Below, piece by piece: positions 53,117 through 63,673 of a stretch of DNA of 64,000 nucleotides. Within the stretch, counting starts at the first letter, position 1; the number at the start of each line of letters is the position of its first letter. The notes beneath the pieces are model-generated. The model was not told where the DNA came from. It saw nothing but the letters and a program-made list of their open reading frames with translations, and did no database searches. Both the position numbers and the translations under genes were made by a program. Origin of the DNA: JABWBD01 sp040768665 (GTDB lineage: Bacteria > Planctomycetota > Planctomycetia > Pirellulales > Thermoguttaceae); contig JAXGMN010000022.1 in NCBI GenBank assembly GCA_040768665.1, positions 1-64,000 on the forward strand, given 5' to 3'.

Positions 53117-53693
53117 CCAGTTCCCACAGCGACCAGTTCCTTTCGCCGAGCAGAGGAATTAGCGTGGGCACCATTTCCAACATGAGTTGAACGTGCATCG
53201 TCTGATTGCAGAGCGAGGCCGCTTCATTCGTCTCATTGTGCTTCTCAACGCTTTCCGCCGCGCCCTCAGCGTAACCTTGCCGTCTCGCGATCTCGCGCCG
53301 CATGATTTCCTGCTTGTTCGCTACATCCTCCAAAAACGTGGAGATGGTGCTTTTGACTACCGGAACCCGGGCAGCCATCACTGCGATGAATGAGATCAGT
53401 GTGCCGAACGCGTCGTCGGATGGCAGTGATCGCATCTCTGCGATGTTGCGAACCACGGGGGCAAACTCCGCTTCGAGCCTCGACAGCGCTCTCTCAACAA
53501 CGGCGGCGTCAACGGACGGCAGATCAACAGAGTAGAATCCCTTCTCCAAAGCAACATTGGCAGGCGTCGAAGACCACTGCTTCAATCGCCGCTGATCCAG
53601 CACGTGCAGTGTTCCCTCAGCCGTCCCTACCTTGGTGAACCCGATCAGGTAGAACTGAGGAACGAAATGATGCCGCTTTGGCTGGCCTGACAT
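53117..53693 (-). pseudogene. DUF4238 protein, 3'-truncated by IS66
   Basis: The ATG at 53693 starts MSGQPKRHHFVPQFYLIGFT, the DUF4238 signature. Then LHVLDQRRLKQWSSTPANVA, LIPLLGERNWSLWELG at the end of the family match. At 53116 the IS66 end begins, so the C-terminal third is lost and the open frame runs on into transposon sequence. DUF4238 proteins are of unknown function and are frequent in mobile and defence regions. Confidence 0.82.
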
Positions 53694-53725
53694 AATCGCT
53701 GTTCGCCATTTTCTGGAAGACGTCC

Positions 53726-56700
53726 TCAACCGCAGGCGTCGTCTACCCCCATCCAACAGATCAGAACCACATCATCCCGCTGGATCAGCGGCAGCGGCTC
53801 AGGCTGGACGAATGGTTGTAAACCCAACTCCCGCACTTTCTCGACCAGCACGGCCGACGCCACATACGGGTTTTCGGCATCCGCGTGGAACACCTCAGTT
53901 CGTTCTGCCGTATCTCGGTCGGTGGGTACTTCCGCAGGTGATCTGCGGCGTTGCGGAAAAAGGGCCGAATGCGCGGCTGCAAGTTGAGAGGGTCGGTGGC
54001 GAACATCCATTCCGCGTAGATGTCCTGCCTCGCCTTCGCCCAGGCGTCGTAGCTGGTGGCGGCCAAGCCCTCTGGCAGATGGCGCTTTGTCTCTTCCGCA
54101 CAAGTAATCATCCGCAGACACGCCAGCGTGTTGCGCAACATCTGCCCGTCCTCGAGTGGCACAAAGCGAAGAAACACGCGATCATCTACGCGAGCGCAGA
54201 AGAAATGCCCCTTGGCTGGGCCGCCAGCAAGGCCAGAACTCGTTCCCCAGGCCAAGCCCTTCATTGCTTCACCATGAACGAGCAAGCCTTTCCGCAATTC
54301 CTGCCGGTACTCCTCGCCAGTGTGTGCCAGCGGGTCTTCGCCGGCACGCGGCGGAGAGACTCGATTTCCGTGCGGGTTTGACTGAACACGACCTCGCCGG
54401 TCCGGCCGCCGGGAATGACTTCGCTCTCCACGCCGATCGACGCGGCAGCCTGGGCCAGTTTGCGGCGAATGCGTTCTTCGAGGTTCAACAACTCGTCCAG
54501 TTGTCTGTCAGGAAAGAAACACCACATATAGACATCGGGGTGCCGGCTGCCGATGCGGTCGATGCGCCCGTGTCGCTGGACCAGCCGCATCGGATTCCAA
54601 GGCAGATCGTAGTTGATGATGTTGCGGCACTGCTGAAGGTTCACGCCCTCGGCCAGCACGTCGGTGGTGATCAGGATGTCGAAACGATCCTCGTTGCGCC
54701 CAGGCGGGGCCTCGCTGGAGACCGGCACAAATCCGAAGACGGCATCCTCCCGCGAAACCCCATAACGCGAGTCTTGACCGGCGACCGAGACAATTCGCCC
54801 TCGGTAGGCCGCAAACGTTTTTTGGCTGTCGACGATATTGCGCACGTGCCGTTCAATCCAATCGGCGGTATCGGCAAAGTATGAGAAGATGATGATCTTC
54901 CGCTTGTTTCGCGCATCTTCCTCGCCTATGCCGTCCTTCTCCGCCGAGCGGAAGATCTCGGCCAATGCCACCGTCAGTTCGGCCAACTTCGGGTCGTTGT
55001 CGGCCCCGACCTTTGCCGCCGTGTCCGCAAAACGACAGAGGATGTCCCGGTCTGCTTTGACGGCCGCCTTCAATGTTTCGACATTGTAATTTTCGGTCGG
55101 TTCCGCGCCGGTTTCTTCCAGCAGTCGCTCCCACTCCTCGTCGCTGTCAATGTTCGTCCATTCTTCCAATGCCTTGGGCGAGAGGAGGTAGCCGGCATCC
55201 AGGGCCTTCAAGAAGGCGCCGTGGCTGTCCGCCATTCGCCGTGCCGTCTGCCCGAAGGCGTAGGCCGACGACTCGAACCGTTTGAGCAAACCGGAGCGAA
55301 TCAGTCCCACCAACGTCAACTGCGACTCTTCCACTTCGCGATCCAGGCGGTGCATGGAGGGGCAGTAGCGCGCCATGGTCAACAGGGGCTGTTGTTGTTC
55401 ATCCTCTGGGGCCAGAGCTTTTTTCAAATCGTCGAAGAACCCCGGCAGCACTTCTTCCAGATCATAGTTGATCGCCTCGACGTGCGGCTCGGGGAACTGC
55501 ACGGGCATTTCCACGCCGCCAGGGCCAATGATACGGTCGTTGGGATAGTACCGCCGCACAAAATGCCGTGTTCGGCGCACGGTTACCGCGTCCAGCACGT
55601 CGAAAAGCATATCGGGGCGCAGGTCGTCAGGATTCTCTTGCGAGGTCTCGCTGAATCGCTCCTTCAACGAGCGGATTCCACGCTCGGCGAAAACGGCGTC
55701 GTGTCCGATGAACAGCGTCAGCAAATAGTACAAGTCCCACAGCGAGTTGTTCACCGGCGTAGCGGTCAGCAGTACCAACTGCTTGGGCGGCTTTCCCAAG
55801 AGCAAACGGCGCAACGCCTGCGCACGCCGCGTGTCAGGATTGCGGAACACGTGGGCTTCGTCCACGACCACCATGGCGTATTCATTGGGCTGGTGCTTCA
55901 AGTAGCTTTCGCTGCCGCCAAGCTGCCGGTCGTTGAGGAGCTGCTCGTAGGAGTAGGTTTCGACGTGGATTTGGTGTTCGTCGGTAAATCGCGACCACAT
56001 CCCGTCGCGCAGCGCCGCCGGGGCAATCAGCAACACCCGCTGTCGGCGGTCCTGCACGGCCTCCCGAATCAGTTCGCCGGCAACGAAGGTCTTGCCCAGG
56101 CCCACACCATCGGCAAACAGCACGCCGTTGTATTTGCCGAGGATTCGCCGTGCACGCCATACGCCGTCGCTCTGGAAGGTGGTCAAGCGGATCAGCGGAT
56201 CCGTCGCCTGCTCCTCCTCCAATTCCTGCCCATACAACTCCCAAAGGACGCGCAGATAGATCAGGTACGGTGGATACTCCTCGTACCGTTGTTGATAGAT
56301 AGCCGCCAGGTCGAACGGCTGGGCCTCATCCCAAAGGTCATCGAACCACTGCTTCACCTGCCGCACGGGCGTCGGGTCGTAGCGGCCCAGGTTCAGTTCC
56401 AAGTTGGCCGTCAGGCCGGCAGCCGTGAAGTTGCTCGACCCCGAAATAACCCCCTCCTCGTCGGCGAAGATGAACGCCTTGCCGTGCAGGAACCCCTTTT
56501 CGTAGCGGCGGACTTCAGCCTTGCCCGATTCCAACAGCGCCAGCAACCGCCGGATCGCGGCCTCAGTGGCAGGAGCAAACTCCAAGAGATTCCGGTCACG
56601 CAGCAGCCCCGCGTCGTTGGCCCGTATGGCTTCACGAACGACGCGCGCCTCGAACCGCGCCGGAGGTTCTCCGATCCGGCGGGCCGGCCGGGCGGGCGGT

Positions 56701-56909
56701 GGCGTCGGCTCCGCCCCCAGCAACAAACGCACCTTTGGAAGACGTTCCAAAAGATCGGCCAGCAGCCCGAACCCTTCCGGGTTGAAGTAGCCGCTGGCGA
56801 TTGCTAGCTCGATGGGCCTCGCATAGGTTTCGGACAACCACGCCAGGTGTCCGCGCAAAGCCGCCACCAGCGTATTGCCGTTGCGGTTGTCGACGAATTC
56901 CGGTTTCAC
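53726..56909 (-). pseudogene. PLD-SNF2 helicase fusion, C-terminus frameshifted
   Basis: If repaired, about 1,060 residues. The N-terminus is a phospholipase-D-like nuclease domain with one HKD-type motif (HGKAFIFADEEGVISGSSNF, near residue 135-155). The SNF2/superfamily-2 helicase follows: Walker A FADGVGLGKTFVAGEL, DEAH box VVVDEAHVFRNPDT, LLTATPVNNS, and the C-terminal lobe with ITTDVLAEGVNLQQCRNIIN and VQRHGRIDRIGSRHPDVYMW. The main frame stops at 54261 after a shift near 54,318; the natural C-terminus (RQELRKGLLVHGEAMKGLAW and later VASAVLVEKVRELGL) follows in other frames to 53726. Such fusions are typical of phage-defence islands. Confidence 0.88.
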
Positions 56910-56916
56910 GGTTCAC

Positions 56917-57312
56917 TCATACACGCTTAAAAAGGGTTTTCAGAGCGTCTGCCGCAGGCTTCACGCGCTCTTGCAGTGCCACGCCGCGGATTTCTGCGTG
57001 GCCTGGATTGTCTTCGTCAGCCACGGCGACCACGTCCAGTCCCAGCGGCTCGCCCGCGGCGTCGGCAAGTTGGCGGACTGCGCCAACGGTTGCCTGGGTG
57101 AGAAAGCTCCCGGGGATCGCCCCCGGCTTATTGAGAACGTCTTCCGGCGAGACGAGACCGGCTCGGTAAACGGAGATGCCCCTCTCCCCCTTGCGGAGCT
57201 TGAAGTTGGAGCTTGTCACGCGATCGTCGGGCGGCGCAAGCCACAAAGTCCCCCGCGGGATGCGACGAAACAGCAGTTCGTCATCGGAAATCAACTCTTC
57301 GGACGCCGCCAT
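56917..57312 (-). CDS. Hypothetical protein of the helicase island
   Basis: 131 residues (MAASEELISDDELLFRRIPR, GTLWLAPPDDRVTSSNFKLR, GISVYRAGLVSPEDVLN, HAEIRGVALQERVKPAADAL). It starts 2 bp after the upstream gene's stop and ends 7 bp before the helicase gene, so it is part of the operon. I do not recognise a family. The SVYRAGLVSPEDVL stretch resembles the start of RES- or ART-type domains of TA systems, but the catalytic set is not visible. Confidence 0.7.
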   Translation of the reverse strand: MAASEELISDDELLFRRIPRGTLWLAPPDDRVTSSNFKLRKGERGISVYRAGLVSPEDVLNKPGAIPGSFLTQATVGAVRQLADAAGEPLGLDVVAVADEDNPGHAEIRGVALQERVKPAADALKTLFKRV

Positions 57313-57314
57313 TC

Positions 57315-57878
57315 CTAGCCGGATTCACTTCTGCTAGCAGCTTCTACGTGCCGAACATACTCCACGACGATATCCAGCCCCTCGCCTTCGAAAACCACCC
57401 CTTCCTTCTGCTCTGCCAGGGAGCGATCCCTCCAGTAATAGGCCGCGGCGCGTTCTGCCGCCACTTCAAGCTCAAAGTAGCGTCCACCCGCCTCCCACTC
57501 GAACTGCACGCCGCAGTTGCGCGTCGGGTTCACGTGCGGTTGCGGCAGATTGGGAACTTGCGCCAGACACTCGATGAGGCCCTCCGCCGCCGCCACGATA
57601 CGCGTATCGGGGCTTGGCGCACCATACGAATCCCACCCATCGGGAAGCGATGCGATCGCCTGCAACTGCTGGCGGACGAATGGGAGCCAGGGACACTGGG
57701 GTTCGCCGGCGCTGACCGGCCAATCCGCCGTCGCCGCGCACTCAGCACGGTATTCTGGCTGCGCGCTACGCTCGATGAACTGGCTGCTGATCGTCAGTTC
57801 ATCGTTCGAAGCTGCAAAAAGCGGCTCGCCACGCCGCCCCAAGGCTGGCCGATCGCGAACCATCTCTTGGTAAATCAT
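57315..57878 (-). CDS. Hypothetical protein of the helicase island
   Basis: 187 residues from the ATG at 57878, which overlaps the stop of the TIGR04255 gene by ATGA. It contains LQAIASLPDGWDSYGAPSPD and PHVNPTRNCGVQFEWEAGGR, then YFELEVAAERAAAYYW. This pattern (LPxGWDSYGAPxP, then a Trp/Glu-rich half) is seen in small uncharacterised proteins next to TIGR04255 genes. No catalytic motif. The coupling to TIGR04255 suggests that the two act together. Confidence 0.75.
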   Translation of the reverse strand: MIYQEMVRDRPALGRRGEPLFAASNDELTISSQFIERSAQPEYRAECAATADWPVSAGEPQCPWLPFVRQQLQAIASLPDGWDSYGAPSPDTRIVAAAEGLIECLAQVPNLPQPHVNPTRNCGVQFEWEAGGRYFELEVAAERAAAYYWRDRSLAEQKEGVVFEGEGLDIVVEYVRHVEAASRSESG

Positions 57879-58702
57879 TGCATCCTCTCCCATTTGCGAT
57901 GCATTTCGGAGCGCGTCAGTGAGGCAAAACCCCGCACGATCCACTCGTGCCCCAAGTCAATCCCGGCCATCGCGCTCGTTACGTCTCTGGTCTTGAGTTG
58001 GCCTCGCGCCGTCAAGTCGAGACGCAACACCTGCCTCTTATCGCCCAATACAACCGCAGGCTTGAGGTTCACATTCAGCCGCCCGGCATGATCGGGCATG
58101 GGGAACGCGAAATCCAGCACCACCTTGTCGGTCGCGGAGAGCCATTCGTCGCTCCACTGATCTGACCACACAGTAAGCGTCCGGGCAACCGCCGCCCCAA
58201 CGTGGTCCAGCCCCTCGTACTCAATGTGGTTGATATAAGTAACGCTCCACGTCGTCGGTTCCAACTGGCCGATGCCTTGCTCGCGCAAGAACTCCTCCAC
58301 TTGGCTCAGTTGTTGGCCGAACTCCTGCCGTCTCTCCAAATAGGGGCGATAGGTCACCTCCTCGCCGGTCTTCAGCCAATTCGCGAACAGGGCGTTCTTC
58401 TGGATCTGAACGACATGCTGGCCGTTCTCCGACGCCGCCCAGAGCCTTGGCGCATCGGGCCGGTCGGAAACCTGCCAGCGGATCATCGGCCCTGTCAGCC
58501 GCTCTTCTCCAAACCGTTCGCGGACCTCTTCGACCGGTGGCCGTTCCTCCAAGTTCGGGAACCGCGCGCGGAAACATCGCTCCCACAGAAGCCCTTGATG
58601 GGCGGAGGTAAATTTCTCCAACGGGCGGAAATGGGCCCCCAGCACCGTCTCAATGACCGGCGGCTTTTCGAAACGGGGTAGTGACTCACTGCTCTTGACC
58701 AT
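57875..58702 (-). CDS. TIGR04255 family protein
   Basis: 275 residues. FEKPPVIETVLGAHFRPLEK is the start typical of TIGR04255, a sporadically distributed family of unknown function common in accessory and defence regions. Further blocks: RLWAASENGQHVVQIQKNALFANW, TWSVTYINHIEYEGLDHVG and LRLDLTARGQLKT. It is translationally coupled to the next gene by a 4-bp overlap. A dispersed repeat and 264 bp separate it from the YwgA-like gene upstream. Confidence 0.85.
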   Translation of the reverse strand: MVKSSESLPRFEKPPVIETVLGAHFRPLEKFTSAHQGLLWERCFRARFPNLEERPPVEEVRERFGEERLTGPMIRWQVSDRPDAPRLWAASENGQHVVQIQKNALFANWLKTGEEVTYRPYLERRQEFGQQLSQVEEFLREQGIGQLEPTTWSVTYINHIEYEGLDHVGAAVARTLTVWSDQWSDEWLSATDKVVLDFAFPMPDHAGRLNVNLKPAVVLGDKRQVLRLDLTARGQLKTRDVTSAMAGIDLGHEWIVRGFASLTRSEMHRKWERMQ

Positions 58703-58966
58703 GTCGCCTAATATTATTCCTCACAAGGACTTGAGTCAAATGTCGAAGGCGTTTTGCCCCCTGACGAATGCCCGAAACTGCCTACCCCCGGCAGTATAAT
58801 TGGTTACGTCCACACAAGCCAGCGCCCCGTCAGCGTCCATGCACCCAAATAGGTGGGGGCGTGTCAAGGCGAGACATCTCCCCTCGTGACCTTCGGTCGC
58901 CCAAGGATCCTCGTATTATCGTCCGGAAACGGAGAACGGCTCTCCGGTTTGTGTGGTGGATCTCGC

Positions 58967-59596
58967 CTATGCACATGATGCAAAGTGCCTGTCCCCGTTT
59001 CCGGATAGGTTCTCAGCCTCGTTGCTTGTTTCAGCGGCAGATCGGAGGAGGTCCATCTCGCGGGCCATGGCGCACTTCTCCAATACGTATTCTTCGGCAA
59101 ACCAAGGCTTCACCTCTCGCACACGTTGTGCCAGGTCGACAAGACGGTACGGCTTTGCCCCTCTGGCCAATTCGCGACCTACGTAGACGATCGTTGACAT
59201 GATTTCCAACTCCGACGCCGATCTTGCGGCAAAGTTCTCCACTGCCCACGCGAGATCAGATTGGCGGGATGTCAGCCAATCGGCAACGCAGTCCTTTACA
59301 GCCGCTGCCTTTGAACCGGCCCTGACATCGTAGCCGTAGCCGGAGGGATAGTGCACCGTTCTGACGTGCAGTGCCCGGAAAGATTGGGCGGTCTCCAAGT
59401 CATTGACAACGTCTGAATCGAACGGGCCGTGGGTGTAGAGGCGGAAATCGTACCCCAAGGGCACTCCCCGCACCTCTTGAAGCAAATAGAGGAGCTTGAC
59501 GATTGCAGTTCTTCCAAGTGTCCCTTGAGGCGACCGTTCGACCAGACGTATGATGGTAGCCAACTTCCGCCAGAGTGCTTCAGCGCTGCCTGTCAT
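58967..59596 (-). CDS. YwgA/SocA (Panacea)-like protein with a repeat-derived tail
   Basis: 209 residues from the ATG at 59596 (GAAGGAAG upstream). GTLGRTAIVKLLYLLQEVRG, then PLGYDFRLYTHGPFDSDVVN is the pattern of YwgA and of the Panacea antitoxin domain. STIVYVGRELARGAKPYRLV and EVKPWFAEEYVLEKCAMARE follow. The last ten residues (GNGDRHFASCA) are encoded by a dispersed repeat (GGGGACAGGCAC), so the original stop is probably lost. In Bacillus, ywgA follows the HD-domain gene ywfO; here the stump of an HD gene lies 41 bp upstream. Confidence 0.75.
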   Translation of the reverse strand: MTGSAEALWRKLATIIRLVERSPQGTLGRTAIVKLLYLLQEVRGVPLGYDFRLYTHGPFDSDVVNDLETAQSFRALHVRTVHYPSGYGYDVRAGSKAAAVKDCVADWLTSRQSDLAWAVENFAARSASELEIMSTIVYVGRELARGAKPYRLVDLAQRVREVKPWFAEEYVLEKCAMAREMDLLRSAAETSNEAENLSGNGDRHFASCA

Positions 59597-59637
59597 GGCT
59601 TCTTCCTTGCCTTTCTGTTCCGCAATGCCCCAATTCT

Positions 59638-59784
59638 CTAGACCAGATCGGTCCAGGCAAGCTGGCGAATCCGCCGCAGCCGTTGAAAGGGAGCTTGCGA
59701 AATGATCTCACGTTCCCAGTCGTTCAACGCGACAAAGCCGTGGACCGGGCAACGCATTTCGTATTGTCGGTGCGGGTCGGCCAT
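59638..59784 (-). pseudogene. HD-domain phosphohydrolase N-terminal stump
   Basis: From the ATG at 59784: MADPHRQYEMRCPVHGFVAL, then NDWEREIISQAPFQRLRRIR and QLAWTDLV, followed by TAG. This is the N-terminus of dGTPase/YwfO-type HD proteins, whose next residues would be YPGAxHTRFEHSLG. The HD catalytic domain (about 350 residues) is missing. Deletion joined the stump to the YwgA-like gene. Confidence 0.75.
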
Positions 59785-59829
59785 GCGGACTGTCCATCTC
59801 CTGCGCCTAATACTCCAGCGGTACCCCCA

Positions 59830-59858
59830 AAGGTAGCGGCCCCAGCACTTGGCGTCAA
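59830..59858 (-). promoter_or_regulatory. Sigma-70 promoter of the HD-ywgA pair
   Basis: On the minus strand TTGACG (59853-59858), a 17-bp spacer and TACCTT (59830-59835) stand 46 bp before the HD start codon. Confidence 0.5.
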
Positions 59859-59961
59859 TAGACCTCCACCATCTTCCGCTCTGTGCGGACAGACTCTCTG
59901 GCGAGACGAATGCAATCGTCAACGGGCCGGGCGCCGGTTGGCGAGTCCCGGCAGATCACGT

Positions 59962-62900
59962 TCAGACGCTTGCATTAGGCCTCTCCACCCATGCCTCGAA
60001 ATGCTTCCGCACGGCCTTCAAACGCGGCTGGTAGTCCCAGCCTTCGTGGAACGTCTCGAAGATGTGCGCCAGTTGTGCTTCGCTGAGGCCGTAAAGATGG
60101 GCGACTACGGCGTCGAGCTCGGCAATCATGTCATCCTTTTCGTCGGCGTTGAGCTTGCCGTACTGCACGCCGACGGCCTCGACCCATTTGGCAAACCGCT
60201 TGTCCGCGCAGGCCAGACGACCGGCCGGTGGCAAAAAGGGTGGCGATCGCGACTGTCCACCGATTTCAACGGCAATTCCAACTCACAGTCTCCCGCTACC
60301 AGAGCACCTAATCGGTGGCGATGCACTTGTTAAACGCTGTCCGGAGCGACTCAGGGCAAGCCGCATCGGAAAAGTCCTCTAAGGCGGCCGCGAGATGTTC
60401 CCTGGTAATCCCAAATCCGTTAAGGACGAAGCCTTCGATCCTGGCGATAAGATCGAACTCCGAGCATTGCTTGAGCGTGCCATCGGTACACAGCCTGTGC
60501 CCGCCCGGAAGCCTCGTCAGCCCACCCCGCATTAGAATGCACGACACAATGCGTGCCACTTGTTCCTGTACTTCGTCCGTCCAATCAGGCAACGGCATAT
60601 TCGCCAAAACGGGAAGTGTCATGTGGCGGTCATTAAAGCGCCGAACCCACCAGTCGCAAATGAAGCTGTTCAAATAGCCGAGCAAAGCCAAGGTCGCTTT
60701 TGGGGAGGCGTTCTCCGTCCGCAAGCCGTGAACGTATCCTTTTGAGTACAAGTATCCTTCTTCCGCTAGAACGGTGGCAATGAGAGTCCGAGTGTCGTCG
60801 TTCCTCGTCGGATACCGATAGATTATCGAGGGATGCTCCTCGCAGATCACAGGCTTGTTTCGCTTCGTCACAACGCCCAGGCGGAGTGGCACCAACTTCT
60901 CGGGCGACGGAATGAAACGCTGGAACTCAACGTCAGCCGCGATTCTGTAGGCATGAACGTGGCGAGTCATTAGGACGCGCCATCCCTCGCCGGGATCTTT
61001 CGCCCCCACGAACTTCTTGTGTGGCCCTGATCCGCTGAAATCCCAGCGCGAGGAGTCAGCGGTTCCGGTTACCCAACCCTTTCCGCTGCCGAGGCGAGGG
61101 AACGCGCGCAGTCGCTCGAAGAGAGGGCGGTCATCCGGGCTGGAAAACCAGGGTATTACGCAGGCATCCGTCAGATCACGGATTTCTTGTTCACTTAGCC
61201 AAAGGGAGTTCTCTCTACTGGCGTTCTCCAACTATTGCCTGTTTGTGACCGAAGGCCAAATCCTGACACCGCTCTTCTCGTCACTCGTGCGAGTGCGCGT
61301 CATGAAGCAAATCATCAGGCTGAAATGAACATCCTCGAAAAGCCAGCCCGCCTTGTTTCGCGCCTGAAGCATCGTGATGAGAGCGTTTTTAACAAGCACC
61401 CTCCGAATGTCCATCCACCCACCGAGCACCAATGCAGTGCGAGGTATTACATAGCCTAGTCGTCCCGTCGGCGAAAGCAGCGAGAGCGCACGCTCGCAGA
61501 ACAATTTGGCCAAGTCGTGATGTCCGTGGCGGCCACGGCCCTGGAGACTGTAGGCGCCGTCCACGGCGGTCTGGAGTCGTTCTCTCAATTCCCTCTCCTG
61601 ATCCTCGGCATGCGCATCGTGTGGCCGAGCACGACGCAGTCTTTTGATCTCCGCATCGCGCCGACTTGCAGGAACGGTATTCAGCCCCGGAAATCGCACG
61701 ACCCAAAACTGCTGTGCCTCGAAACGAACCTTGTCCCAGGGAGGATTGCCGAGAATCACGTCGAACCCCGGGCTCTCCCGAAGGAAGACCTCTGGAAAAG
61801 CCAGCGAGAAGTGGAATGGTTCAAGCGTACCGAGCAGCTCTTTCGCACGCTTGTGCAATCCGCGCAACACGAGGTCACTCTTTGCTTCAAAGTCCTCAGG
61901 CACGACGTTCATCTTGCAATCGGGCAGGCGCGAAGCCGACAGAATATCGAACATCCGCGCAGTAGGTTCCACGGCGCGCTTCTGCTCCTGGAACGCTCGT
62001 CTGGCCTCATTGATGTCGGCCGCGTTCGCATCGGACAGTCTGCCAAGTTGCGCAACCGCCTCCGCCGCACTTCCGACGAGCGTGTCCGCTGTGTAGTCGA
62101 ACAGTGGCGTCTCACCCCTGGCTGTCAGCACCTCGCTGACTTCGTTGAACGACGCAATTCCAACCAATGAGTTGCCGCGGACGATGTTGTGGTTGAGAAA
62201 CGACAAGGGCAGGCCGGGCACGAAGGTGTGGATCCACAGCGACAGCCGCGCCAACTGCACCGCGATATTGTTGATGTCCACGCCGTAGATGCATCGCCGC
62301 GCAATCTGACGTCGGAGCAACTGGACGTTTTCGATTTCCACCCCCTCGACAGAGCCGCCCGCCTGCTCAATGCCCTGAAACGCTGCTTTGCGAAGCCGAA
62401 GCAGTTCGCCCATCACGCCGGGCAGAGGTCGCTTGGCAAGGTAACTGCTCAGTCGCCGTTCGATGCGATCCACGGCCGCCACCAGGAAGTGACCGGAACC
62501 CATCGCAATATCGGCCACACGAAAGTCGAAAAAGAGGTCGGCGGCGCGGCGCTCGTCGAGTTTGTCAAGCCGGGTCAGGTGCTCGGCAATCGCAGGCTCT
62601 AGAGCATGGTCGAGCAGATGCTCCACGGCAAAGCTCTTGGTATAGTAGCTCCCCGTGGCCTTTCGCGCGCCGCTGGCGTTGTGCAGGTAGATGTGACCCC
62701 GCCGGACCTTGGGTTCCTTCTTGCCCGCCGGGACATACTGCCCTTCCTTGTCCAAGGTGAGGTCTTGCTCGGCGGCCGAAAGTTCGCTCTCCAATAGTCC
62801 TTCGTAGATCGTGCCAAAGTCGCGAACGCCAAGGCTGCGGAAATCGACCGGCCCAAAGACCCCCTCGCCTTCAGGGATCGGATCGACGAGCAGGTCGCAC

Positions 62901-63138
62901 AAGACATGGCCGAAATCCTTGTTGGGTAGGCTGATGTCGGCCAACAGAGAGCCGGCTGGTGACACAGCCGGGTCTTCCGAGAACAATCCGCCATTGTAGG
63001 CCGGAACGCCCCATTCCTTGGGCTTGCCCACGTTCACGACGTGGAACAGTCGGACCGCTTCGTCCCAGTGTGTGGTGCTGTCGTCGAAGGTCGGTGTGCC
63101 CTGTCGCCGCAGTGCCGCCATTTCGCGGGCCTTCTCTT
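59962..63138 (-). pseudogene. Eco57I-type DNA methylase, N-terminus lost, amber stop and frameshift
   Basis: Modifies adenine in DNA, often as part of a restriction or defence system. Readable parts: EWGVPAYNGGLFSEDP, FGTIYEGLLESELS, ASGARKATGSYYTKSFAVEH, motif I FRVADIAMGSGHFLVAAVDRI, RCIYGVDINNIAVQLARLSL and motif IV GFDVILGNPPWDKVRFEA. A TAG at 61232 interrupts the frame after WPSVTNRQ; the same frame then continues for 307 codons with a target-recognition-type region (RDLTDACVIPWFSSPDDRPL, YNSxFxCDWWVRR-like LNSFICDWWVRRFND). A shift near 60,270 precedes the C-terminus (DAVVAHLYGLSEAQLAHIF) ending at 59962. The N-terminal several hundred residues are replaced by a DUF1080 gene end. Confidence 0.82.
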
Positions 63139-63475
63139 CTACTTTTCCACCACCCAGATATTCCTGAAATGGACCGGATTGTGGTGATCCTGCAAGAACA
63201 GAGGGCCGGGCTCGGCAGACTCGGTCTTGAGAGTGCCGCCGGGGGTTACGTCGGGCAATTCGAGGTTCTCGTGAATCGCCACACCGTTGTGCAGTACCGT
63301 CACTGTTGTGCAGTACCGTCACTTTGGCATTCTGCGTCTTTTTGCCCTCGGCATCGAATTTCGCCGCGGTGAACTCGATATCGTGGGTTTGCCAGGATAG
63401 GGGGCGGCAGGCACATGTTCACCCGTGGCGGGGCGGCCTTGTAGATGCCGCCGCATTCATTGTCGAGTAGTGATA
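63139..63475 (-). pseudogene. DUF1080 (3-keto-disaccharide hydrolase) C-terminal fragment
   Basis: Reading across frames gives DNECGGIYKAAPPRVNMCLPP, then HDIEFTAAKFDAEGKKTQNA, then VTVLHNGVAIHENLELPDVT and GPLFLQDHHNPVHFRNIWVV before TAG 63139-63141. This is the C-terminal part of a DUF1080 laminin-G-like domain. An 18-bp tandem duplication (AGTGACGGTACTGCACAAC) near 63,290-63,320 breaks the frame. The methylase sequence starts right at the stop. Confidence 0.8.
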
Positions 63476-63673
63476 GGAAAATTGATTTTCCACACGCGAT
63501 CAGCCTAGCCCGGAAGAACTGGGGAGTCAAGGGGGTGTCGGAAGTCGAAGGCGGACCAGCAGGTTCGTTTGGGTCTTCGAAAGGATGCGTCGCGGCCCAA
63601 GGAGCCGTAGATCAACGGCGAATCCCGCCGTTGGAACGCACCGTCCCTGTGCCCGATGCGTGAGCGGGCAAAA

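Noticed and set aside
53117..53756. Reading the open frame 52815-53756 as one complete DUF4238 protein
   Set aside because: The part beyond 53116 is translated from the IS66 end and is not part of the family.
55221..56807. Plus-strand open frame of 528 codons opposite the helicase
   Set aside because: The minus strand carries clear PLD and helicase motifs; the plus frame is His/Gln/Val-rich antisense.
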